Assembly: GCA_947579665.1 (NCBI GenBank)
Contig: CANPUZ010000046.1
Coordinates: 1,240,001-1,304,000 of the forward strand
Direction: 5' to 3'
DNA: 64,000 nt
Source of the DNA: Sympetrum striolatum
Taxonomy: Eukaryota > Arthropoda > Insecta > Odonata > Libellulidae
The translations under genes were made by a program, and so were the position numbers. Under the pieces are notes generated by a model. The model was not told where the DNA came from, did no database searches, and saw only the letters and a program-made list of their open reading frames with translations. Of the stretch, positions 10,132-19,878 are shown piece by piece. How positions within the stretch are numbered: the stretch's first letter is position 1; every line of letters begins with the position of its first letter.

Positions 10132-12736
10132 ATGAAACATGAGAATAATGTGATAAAAATCGAAGGTGTATCAGATAGAATTTGCAAACTCTTGTTAAAG
10201 ATCAATGAGCGTTACTCAGTGCAGGTCATCCAAGTCTACGCACCAACAGCGGCAAGTAGCGAAGAGGAAATTGAAAACTTCTACCAAACTCTCGGCACTG
10301 AACGTGACAAGGAGGCCCACTACTACAAAGTCATTATGGGAGATTTTAATGCTCGTGTAGGTCAGCGGGAAGCTGATGACTCTGTCACAGGACAATACGG
10401 TCTGGGCCAGAGAAATAAGCGAGGTCACTGCTTAGTAGAGTTTGCAGAATGCACCAATATGTATATAACAAATACATACTTTAAGAAAAATGCTACAAGG
10501 AAATGGACGTGGAGAGGTCCCAATGGAACAAAAAATGAAATAGACTACATATTGGTAAACAGACTCTACACTGTAACTAACTGTGAAGTTTTAAATAACT
10601 TCAACACTGGAAGTGACCACAGAATTGTTAGATGCAGAACTAATATTAACCCCCGAATGGAACGAAAGAAGTTGGTTTCTTGCAAGAAGGAGGAGATAAA
10701 TATCAGTAAGCTATCAGATAATAAGAAGCAATTTCAGCTGGAACTTAGAAATAGATTCTCAGCACTTCAGGAGGAAGAACTCGAAACCAAAGTTATGGAA
10801 GTCATGAAGAAAGCGGCTGAGGAAGTAGCAAGCATGCCAATAAAACCTAAGGATAAGAAATTTAGTGATAGAACCAGGCAAATGATGAAACGACGGAAGG
10901 AACTGAAGAATTCAGACACTCCAAGAGATAACATCGAATATGCCGAGCTTTGCAAAGCCATCAGAGTAGCAATCAAGGAAGATGTGAAGAATTTTAATGA
11001 AAAGATTGTGCAAGAGGTCATAGAAAATAACAAGAGCATAAAGAGGGCTAGAAGACGCCTAGCAATTGGTAAGAAACAGATTTTAGCCTTACAGAAAGGA
11101 GATGGCACAACAACGTATAACAGACCAGCAATATTGAGGACTGTAGCAGAATACTTTGGCAACCTATTCAAGAAGATGGGAAATGCCGAAGAGGAAAACC
11201 AAGAGGAATGCCAAAGCTCACAAAATCTTCTCTCAATCCTCCCAGAAGAGTTAATGACAGCAATAAAGCAGATGAAGAATGGGAAAGCAGGAGGAGCAGA
11301 TGGGGTGTTGGCAGAGTATCTGAAAGCTGGTGGAACAGAGATTGCTAATGTTTTAGCACAAATATTCAGGAATTGTCTAAAACAAGGAATGATTCCCAAG
11401 GAATGGAACCACGCAAGGCTTGCCCTTCTGCACAAGAAAGGAAGCAAAGAAGATTTGAAGAACTATCGCCCCATTAGCCTCCTTCCAGTTGTCTATAAAA
11501 CATTCATGAGGATAATAGCTGAACATCTTAAGATGAAACTGTCTTCAGCCCAGCCTAGAGAACAAGCGGGATTCCGGAAAGGCTTCAGCACTATTGACCA
11601 CATCCACACACTACAGGAAATTATTAACAGAACTAATGAGTACGAGATGCCACTCATCCTCTGCTTTGTGGATTACAAACAGGCCTTCGACTCTGTAAGT
11701 ACCTCCTCCACTCTGAAAGCTCTAAAGAATCAAGGGATAGATTCTGAGTACATCCGTCTCTTGCGCAGTGTCTATGAGAATGCCACAGCTTCTGTAATGC
11801 TGCATGAGGAGACCGATGAATTTAAGATTGAGAGGAGAGTTCAACAAGATGATGTTTTATCTCTCATCTTTTTCACAGCTGTTTTAGAAGAAGTTTTTAA
11901 AACCCTTCATTAGGAAGAGAAGGGCTTAAGAGTAAATGGGGAGTACATCAGTCACCTCCGTTTAGCAAATGATATAGTTCTCTTTACAGCTAACGCAGAA
12001 GATCTAATTTCAAGGCTTGAAGAGCTAAACACAGCGGGACATAAGATAGGACTCAGGATAAACCTAACAAAAACAAAGGTAATGTATAATTCTTTTGCAG
12101 TGCAAGAACCAGTCAAACTTCAAGGAAAACCTCTAGATGTTTGCTTGGAATACACATACCTTGGACAACTTGTAACAACAGGAGAGAAAAACAGGATTAA
12201 TGAAGTAAACAGAAGAATGAAACTTGGTTGGAGCACATTTGGTAGGAACTCAAACATTCTGAAGTCAAGAATGCCAATGGTTTTGAGGAGGAAGGTCTTC
12301 AACCAATGCATTTTACCCATCCTGACCTATGGTAGTGAAACTTGGGTGTTAAATGCTGCAATAACCCAAAGACTTCAGACAACACAAAGGAGCATGGAAC
12401 GCTGCATGCTGGGAATCACAAGAAGAGACAGGAAACGCAACACTTGGGTGAGAATGATGACTGGAGTTACAGGCATCATAGAAAAGGTAAGATCACTAAA
12501 ATGGAGGTGGGCCGGCCATGTTGCGAGAAGAAACGACAACCGTTGGACATCTGCTGTTCTCAACTGGATACGAAGAGATGTGAAGAGACCAAGAAGAAGA
12601 CCTAAAGACAGGTGGAATAGAGACATCATCAAGTACGTGGGTGTAACGTGGTAACGAGAAGCTCAGGACAGAGAAAATTGGAAAGTACTTGGGGAGGCCT
12701 ACATCCGACGTCGGATTGAAAACGGCTGATGATGAT
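10132..12736 (+). pseudogene. RTE-clade LINE (EN + RT), inactivated
   Basis: One frame runs from 10,132 to 12,654 with a single internal TAG (11,911-11,913). The N-terminal part is an APE-type endonuclease (VYAPT, GDFNARVG, NEIDYILV, GSDHRIV), lacking the extreme N-terminus. RT follows: NGKAGGADGV, ALLHKKGS, NYRPISLLP, QAGFRKG and FVDYKQAFDSV, which retains the first catalytic Asp. The second active-site motif, normally FADD, reads LAND near 11,962-11,973, so one Asp is lost. The tail has the RTE WAGHVARR and RPRRRPKDRW segments. A TAA at 12,652 truncates the usual C-terminus, whose remnant runs to TGA near 12,729. The 3' end is a short TGATGATGAT tail, a known RTE feature. Non-functional, 5'-truncated near 10,110 after a purine-rich run. 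Confidence 0.92.
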
Positions 12737-13970
12737 ATCTATTATATATAGACGCTTCTCCGGATATCTATTATATATAGACGCTTCTCCGGATATACCT
12801 ATATATATACAAGTAAAATGTAGCTTGCATACTGCAAGCAGATCGACAACACTAATTTCATGTCGGCATCATATCGGGAAGGCCGTCAAAAGAAAAAAAA
12901 TGGATTGAAAATATTCTGATTATTCGCTGCAATTTATTCGTCCGGCATGGAACCCGGGTCTTCCTGGTGATACTTACTATGCAGCACAATAGAAAATCAC
13001 CATCTCTAACTATCTGTGAAAATTCAAGCTGAAATATTATCTGCAACTGCATCAAACGACGTCCTACTTTACCCTTATATTTCTTATGAGAGAAATGTTT
13101 ATGTGGTCTGGCATCGAACCCAGGAATATTACGGTCTTCTGAAAACTGTTTTCTTAAACCAGTTTTAACCATACATCTTCCAGCCAAGCACGAACTTCCT
13201 ATCATTTCGATAATGCATCAAAAAAATAATGAAATACTAACCCTATGTATTTTAAACGGGAGACATATTTACCGCCCGGTATCGAACCCGGGTTTTTCTG
13301 GTAAAACTTCCTATGCAAGATGATAGAAAATATTATTCTTTAACTATGTGCGAATATTCAAGCAGAAATATTGGCTGCAACTGCCTCAATCGAAGTCTTA
13401 CTTTTCCCTTATATTCCTTATGAGAGAAATGTTAATGTGCTCTGGCATCGAACCCAGGAATAGTACGGTCTTAGGAAAATTTTTTTCTTAAACCAATTGT
13501 TACCTTACACTTTCCGGCTAAGCACGAACTTCCTATTATTTCGAGAAATGCACCAAAAGAATAATGAAAAACCGCTCCATGTATTTTAAAGGGCAGATCT
13601 TTGCATCGTCCTAGCATCGAACCCAGGATATTTTTTGTGAAAGTCATTGATGTTTTCAAAATTCCAAGACCATAAATATAGGCTCCTTGAGTTTTATTTC
13701 TCTACTTATCCGGAAAGTATTTTTTTTTAATTCCCGAAAATCACGGCAATGCGTTTAAACGGGAAAAATCGGGACTTTGGGGCCCTCTGGAATCGAACCT
13801 ATGACACTGAGGATCAAAGTCGCTTTTTTCCTGGGGGTTTCACGTTATGGCCAATATGTCATAAATATTTCAAGTCAATGACGCTTGTGGTTTAGGCTGT
13901 GAATTTGTATCCTATCTATATAGCTATATATATGAATGAATCCGGAGAAGCATCTATATATAATAGATAA
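12737..13970 (-). repeat. Composite B-box repeat, copy A (inverted), with inverted flanking repeats
   Basis: Read on the minus strand this is the same composite repeat as copies B and C. Six diverged ~165-bp units carry the complement of GGTTCGA (plus-strand TCGAACC near 13,112, 13,281, 13,447, 13,613 and 13,791, with a degenerate one near 12,950). It ends at the hairpin GCTTGCA-GTA-TGCAAGC (about 12,825-12,842). A 29-bp AT-rich unit containing ATAGACGCTTCTCCGGA is tandemly doubled on the left (12,736-12,797) and present once, inverted, on the right (about 13,935-13,968). No coding capacity. Confidence 0.75.
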
Positions 13971-13980
13971 GTTATATATA

Positions 13981-15060
13981 GGGAATCAAAATTCTAACCA
14001 TGTTCCACAAGTGCCAATGCCTTGAAATTTTTACGACATATTGGCCATAACGTGTAACCTCCAGGAAAAAGCCGACCTTTAACCTCAGTGTCATGGGTTC
14101 GATTCCAGAAGGCCCCAAAGTCGCGATTTTCTCCATAAGATTACATGGCAGGGATTTTCGAAAATTTATTTGAGGCACTTCCCGGAGAAGGAGAGAGTTG
14201 AAACTCAAGGTATCGCTAGATGCCGTGCATATCAAAAGGAAACCATAAAGACATCTACGAATATTATCCTTGGTTCGATCCTAGGTCGGGACAAATATCG
14301 GCCGTTTAAAATGCATTGCGGCGATTTTTAAGATATTTTTTGAACCCTTTCCGATGGCATAGAAACTTGAAATTCAGCATGGCGTTAGATATTATAATTA
14401 TATTTCATAATCAAATTTTATATATTCCCTTATGGTCCTTGGTTCGATCCCAGAGGGCCATTTACATTCCTCAATTGATTTCTTATGGAGATTACGGAAA
14501 CACATTTTAGGTGCTTCCCGATATTATATCTACTTGAAACTTTGCATAAGATAAGATCAAGTCATTACTAATCAAACTGTGAATTTACAGCTACCAATGT
14601 TTCCTGGTTTCACCACCAGGCGTCTCTACAATCAGTAAATGATCCGATTTTTAAGAATTTTTTGGAACAATTTCCCAATTATATAGAAACTTGAAATTCA
14701 GCATACAGATAGAAATTATAGATACATTTCAGGAACATGTTCTAGATTCCCACGATCGTCCTTGGTTCTAATCCAGAGAGCAATTTACTTTCGTGAAAAG
14801 TACATCGTCATTTGAAGCAGTTGTAGCAAATATTTCTGCTTGAATTTTCACACATAGTTAGATATAGTGATCTTCTATTGTGCCACTTAGTAAGTTCACC
14901 AGGAAGACCCCGGTTTGATGAAAGACGCTACAATTGAAGCGAATTTTAAGTATATTTTCAATCCTTTTTTTTTTTTTTGAGGGACCGCCTCGATATGATG
15001 CCGAAAGAAAATAATATTGACGATCTGCTTGCAGTATGCAAGCTACATTGCACTCGTACC
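13981..15060 (+). repeat. Composite B-box repeat, copy B
   Basis: Direct-orientation copy beginning near AATCAAAATTCTAACCATG. GGTTCGA-like motifs lie near 14,096, 14,272 and 14,440, with decayed ones near 14,605, 14,762 and 14,909, spaced about 150-175 bp. Unit landmarks are a CCTTGGTTCGATCC box, then a CCCTTTCCCGAT-type block, then ATAGAAACTTGAAATTCAGC. It ends at the GCTTGCAGTATGCAAGC hairpin (about 15,028), followed 17 bases later by CTAG. Confidence 0.75.
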
Positions 15061-15073
15061 TAGATATATATAC

Positions 15074-15106
15074 ACTCATTCATTCATTCATTCATTCATT
15101 CATTAG
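15074..15106. repeat. (CATT)n microsatellite between composite copies B and C
   Basis: An uninterrupted run of ATTC/CATT units of about eight copies. Related GAATGAAT sequence sits at the junction between copies A and B (13,932), so the tetranucleotide seems tied to the element's 5' boundary. Confidence 0.9.
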
Positions 15107-15107
15107 G

Positions 15108-16136
15108 GATCAAAATTCTAACCATGTTCCAGAAGTGCCACTGACTTGAAATTTTTACGACGTATTGGCCGTAACGAGTAACCTCCAGAATAAATCCGAC
15201 TTTGAACCTCGGTGTCATGGGTTCGATTCCAGAAGGCCCCAAAGTCTCGATTTTCTCCATAAGGACACATGGCGGGGATTTTCGAAAATTTTTTTGAGGC
15301 ACTTCCCGGAAAAGGAGAGAGTTGAAATTCAAGGTACCGCTAGATGCCGTGCATATCTTAAGGAATCCATAAAGACATCTACGAATATTATCCTTGGTTC
15401 GATGCTAGGTCGGGGCAAAAATCGGCCGTTTAAAATGCATTGTGGCGATTTTTAAGATTTTTTTTGGACCCTTTCCCGATGGCATAGAAACTTGAAATTC
15501 GGCATGATGTTAGATATCATAAATATATTTCATAATCATATTTTTCCTATTCGCTGATGGTCCTTGGTTCGATCCCAGAGGGCCATTTAAATTCCTCAAT
15601 GCATTTCTTACGGAGATAACGGAAAATAAATTTAGGTACATACCGGCATGCTATCGACTTCAAACTTTGCATGATACAAGAGCAAGTCCTCTCAAATCAA
15701 ACTATGCATTCACAGCTTACAATATTTCCTGGGTTCGACACCAGGTGTCTCTGAAATCAGAAGTTGATTCGATTTATAGGAATTATTTTGAAACCTTTCC
15801 CAATTAAATAGAAATTTGAAATTCGGCATATAGATAGAGATCATACATACTTTACATGAACGTATTTTAGATTTTTCTAGATAGTTCTTGGTTCGAATCC
15901 AGAGAGCCATATTCATTCATGAAAAGTAGAACGTCGTTTGAGGCAGTTCCAGCCAATAAATCTGCTTGAATTTTCAAACATAGTTAGTGATGTTGATCTT
16001 CTGTTGTGCTACATAATAGGTTTACAAGGAAGACCCGGGTTCGATGCCAAACGATAAAATGGCCGTCCCGATATGATGCCGACATGAAAATAGTGTTGTC
16101 GATCTGCTTGCAGTATGCAAGCAACATTTTACTCGT
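15108..16136 (+). repeat. Composite B-box repeat, copy C (best preserved)
   Basis: Starts at GGGATCAAAATTCTAACCATG minus its last base. Six B-box-like motifs lie near 15,219, 15,394, 15,563, 15,730, 15,888 and 16,036: TGGGTTCGATTCC, TTGGTTCGATGCT, TTGGTTCGATCCC, TGGGTTCGACACC, TTGGTTCGAATCC and CGGGTTCGATGCC. Spacing falls steadily from 175 to 148 bp. It ends with the same terminal hairpin (about 16,103-16,119) and runs into a TA dinucleotide tract (16,137-16,155). Confidence 0.8.
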
Positions 16137-16629
16137 ATATATATATATATATATACAAATATGGTAAATATATGTAGAATTGCGCAAACCAAATGCATAA
16201 AAGTTGCAATAACAGAAATCCTTATGTGGTGGGAATGAGTCCATATCTATAATCAGCCACCCTAAGTTAGTTAAAAATAGATAGAGGTGTTTGAAAATGT
16301 TTTAATTTTTTCTGAAATTTATAGATTTGAAAACCAAATTGTGGTGTTTTGTGTTTTTATTATGTTTCCTAAATTTGGTGTTACTAATTTTCACAGAGTC
16401 TCATTTAAGCAAAGAAATTATATTATGCACACTTTAGCAATAACATTAAAAGCAATGAAAATACAATTAACTGTAAATTATACAAAATATTAAATTAAAT
16501 TTATTTAAAACTGTGCTGTTTACACCTAAGGAAAATGCTTTCATTTTGCATGGTTGAACTGGTTTTCCGAAACAATGATCCATGGGGAGTTTCATGAAGA
16601 ATTTATAAGTGCTTTACAAAAACTTATGA
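16137..16629. other. AT-rich spacer with a (TA)n tract, nothing else recognised
   Basis: A TA microsatellite (16,137-16,155) is followed by about 470 bases without a coding frame or repeat that I can identify. Short open frames here are AT-rich and lack any motif. Confidence 0.5.
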
Positions 16630-19465
16630 TTAACCCACAGTTACTCGCGCCCTATTTTGTTACGCGGTTACTCGCGCGGGGTGTTTCTACACCCCACCGG
16701 ACTTTTTCATTTATTACGGTTATCTACAAAAATATTCTTGATTGTTTTTATCTGTTATCACTTTTAGATATTTCTAGATATGATATCTAAATTTTTTGTT
16801 GATATTACGACTTTTAAAATTTTTATGAGCTATTCAATAATAATACTCAAAAAAATTGTACAATAAAATTAATATTTGAATCGTATACCTTATAGATGAA
16901 ATATCTTTGAAGTAATCAACGTATTCATTGTAAGCAGACATTTTAAAACAATTAAAGTGAAAAATTAATCCAGATTAATGTAATTTAACCAGCGATTACT
17001 CACGCTCAATTTTATGACGTGAATGCTCGCGCGGAGTGTTTTCACACCCCACCGGTCTTTCTTTGATATCCTTTTTTACGATTAATTGTACTCTGGATAG
17101 CTTAAAAAGCCTTCTAGGTATATCATAGAAGTTAAAAGACGATATTTAAAATTTTAATTTTACAAGTAACTGAAAATATTGCGCCCGAAAAATGGTATAA
17201 GTAATTGTAATCCCCGACATGGAAAAGTTTTAGAAACGATATCTTCGCACGAATAAATGCGTCTGTAGTTATGAAAATACTTAAAGATACTAAACAAAGT
17301 TATTTTTTCCATCTAACACCATTTAATGCTACCTTGAAGCTGATTTACTGCTTGTCTCTGGAAGCGCGTTCATGAAGCTGAAAAGGAAAGGAAAATATTT
17401 CGAGCGGGCTTGAAAGAGTAAACAATGGAAAATCCTTTGACTTATTTATTAATATTTTAAAATCATTCTTCTCAAAGTTTATCGAAGTGCTTTGCACGCA
17501 TGCGTTTATCGCAGTATTCGCAATGCAGTTTAGTTTTTATGTTCTTATTCCTGGAACATATAACACACCGCCCACGACCTCCTTTTATAATCTTCTCTTG
17601 AGGCTCTGATGTCGATGGCTCTTCAAAATTTTCTGCTTTTCTTTTTAGTTCCTTTGGCAAGTTTTTTGCAAGGCCCTCTTTATTATAAAGGGTTTTTTCA
17701 ACCCCTTAGCGAATTCTCCGAGGAACATCCTCCTATTTATCCTGATATCTGGATATATGCTTCTATACACAATAAAAACATTCGTACCCAAAGTGTTTAG
17801 CAAATGGTAAAATATTGCTAATAGCCATCTTCAAGTATTTCTTGCCACACTTTAAGTCCCACACATTTCATCTACAGTATCGACGCCGTCTTTTGTCGAA
17901 TTATAAAATGTTACTACCTCAGGCTTCTGTTTCTTGCCCATGGACGCATCAATGCTGTTTTCTTTGTGCACACTTGAATTGATCAACACATTCCTTTTCT
18001 TTTTCGGGACATATGATACCCGGATCATGTTTTTCCTGAAGAGAAACCAGCTGCCTTTTTACTTCTACAATTTGTGGAGGGAGTTCCTTTTTATCGTTAT
18101 GGATTGGCCCAACTAGTGTCAACTTTACCTGAAGTAAATCCTCTAAAAGTGGCACGCTTAGAAACCAATTGTCGGCAGTCGCGTTCCTCCCTGTCCTCAC
18201 AATCAGACCGACAATCTGTTTTACGACGTCCTTTGGACTATTTCTGCGTAAATAAGGACCATCTGGTTGAACCCCAACATAAACTTCTAAGTTTTTGGTA
18301 TAACATACTACAGCATCCACAAGAGCGAAAATCTAAATCCCATACTTGGCCAGTTTGTTGGGTAGGTATTGACGGAAAGAAAATCTGCCTCGAAAAGGAA
18401 TCAGTTGTTCATCTACAGTGACGAAAGAATGTTATAATTGAGATATAAGAAATTCTCACTTACTAATTAGTTACTAGGAGCTTGGAGGAGGAGATAGATA
18501 AACTTATTTACGAAGAAACACTTTCCCAATGGTATAGAAGAGCACAGGAGAATAGAAAAGTCATTCCATCCTTTAAGTTGCTTTTTTTCACTGAGTAAAC
18601 TTATCGCACAAACTCGCTAATGTCGAATCTATGAGGCACCACAAAATAGAATGAGAGACCAAATCTTTCCACCCTGGTCTTCGGGTACCGAGTTTTGGTA
18701 CCCTCAAGAAGGACTGTCCCTGTTTCTTTTTCGATGCATTCAATTGACCATTATTTTAGCCATGCGACCGAAGAAACAAATCCTTATCATTATATCTTGT
18801 AAAAATAAGACCTAAGTGCCCTCAGAACAAACAGTAGGGGGCAATAATCAAGGCTGCGCTCCCTCAGAAAAAAAAGGGGCTAGGTCTTCCTTTGGGCTGA
18901 AGGCGACGCTCCATTGCCACAGGGGAAAACGGTATCCGCTCCGTAATATTTCATTTATTCATAATAACAAATACAAAAAATAAATTCCTTATCTTTTAAT
19001 TTCTAATTAATATTATCTCAAATTCTGTAACTGGCCTGAGAACTGAAACCTCGCCTTGGAAAGCTTCGCAGAGCTAAATAGTGAGAGGGATTATTAGAGA
19101 TTACAAGGGAGATAAAATTACATCAACGCACTTACCAATAACATTCATGAATTATAACATTTACTTAGTGATCATTGATCATGGAACACACGAATAAAAA
19201 CATAAAACTTCTAATAATAACCCGTAAAAGAATCAATAAAACATGAAATTTGGAAAATTAACCAAAAATAGGAGTATTATCAAATGAAAAGCATCATATC
19301 TCTGCAAGAAATATCACGAAAATCACGATTTTTGCAGAAAAGGTCGGGAACATAAAAAATGAAGCTACTGAAAGAAGGGGTCAATAAACCTTAGCGTTAA
19401 AAAATAGATGCTGATTGAAAACGGCTGGGGTGTAGAAACACCCCACGTGAGTAACTGCGGGTTAA
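16630..19465 (-). mobile_element. piggyBac-family element, 2.8 kb, bounded by TTAA
   Basis: The left end is TTAACCCACAGTTACTC (TTAA 16,630-16,633). The right end reads GAGTAACTGCGGGTTAA (TTAA 19,462-19,465), so the two ends are inverted repeats inside a TTAA duplication, as expected for piggyBac. GGGGTGT-hairpin-ACACCCC modules lie next to the ends (16,678-16,695 and 19,427-19,444). A second, inner copy of end plus hairpin lies at 16,985-17,050. A minus-strand transposase remnant occupies the middle. The element sits in intron 2, and its left 0.5 kb is repeated in inverted orientation at 1-505. Confidence 0.8.
17472..18720 (-). pseudogene. piggyBac transposase (DDE_Tnp_1_7), multiply interrupted
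   Basis: On the minus strand the transposase landmarks follow in order. An ERFGLSFYF...RFDIS block lies near 18,650. TVDEQLIPFRGRFSFRQYL is near 18,380-18,425. VDAVVCY holds the first catalytic Asp, GRNATADNWF (near 18,180) the second, and YNSTKDGVDTVDEMC (near 17,880-17,920) the third. The C-terminal Cys-rich zinc-binding tail CVIC...CEYC ends at 17,472. All three acidic residues of the DDD triad are readable. However, several in-frame stops (for example GI-stop-IFAL near 18,335, and two after DEMC) and frame changes break the gene. It is therefore not expected to make an active enzyme. Only the extreme N-terminus is unclear. Confidence 0.88.
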
Positions 19466-19878
19466 TGATGAATCTCGTATTATTTTAAATGAAGGAAGAA
19501 TTTGTTAAGTGTCTGTAAATTAGAGACGACACTGTTTGGGAGTAGATTGTGTCATATCTTACATCCAAGCTCTTACATGCGTACATTTATCATGACTTAA
19601 ATATACCACAGATTTGGTCAGCTAATCCCTTAAATAAATAATTAGGAAATGGGTGAGAATTTCTCCCGGAAAATCATGGTTTGAGTCGCAGTGGACATTT
19701 TCTCACCCTCGTTTATCCTTGTGATTGCATTGCAAACCAATCGATACTCTTCAAAATATAACTTTTTTCATCAACCATGTTTGCAAGAAAAGGTAAAATT
19801 TGTCAGTCTGTTAATTTTGTTGTTTCATTTGAAGTGAAACTTATTCAATCTTGATATAATCGTCTCTCTTTTTCAAAG

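Larger units (their letters stand above)
8059..19878 (+). other. Intron 2 of the zinc-finger/SIM-repeat gene (11.8 kb)
   Basis: Bounded by GTAAGT at 8,059 and CTCTTTTTCAAAG at 19,878. Almost all of it is transposon-derived: two LINE tails, an RTE LINE, three composite B-box repeats and a piggyBac element. Stretches 8,059-8,600, 9,141-9,572, 9,900-10,131 and 19,466-19,878 hold nothing I recognise, except a LINE-like AATAAAAGCC...TTATTATTA end near 8,594-8,617. Confidence 0.55.

Noticed and set aside
10767..11447. 226-codon minus-strand open frame
   Set aside because: It lies entirely antisense to the RTE reverse-transcriptase coding frame and has no motif of its own.
12950..16050. tRNA genes or a tRNA-derived SINE, because of the repeated GGTTCGAnnCC words
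   Set aside because: I find no cloverleaf-forming 70-base body, no matching A-box at tRNA spacing and no poly-A-tailed SINE ends. The boxes recur inside a larger composite repeat.
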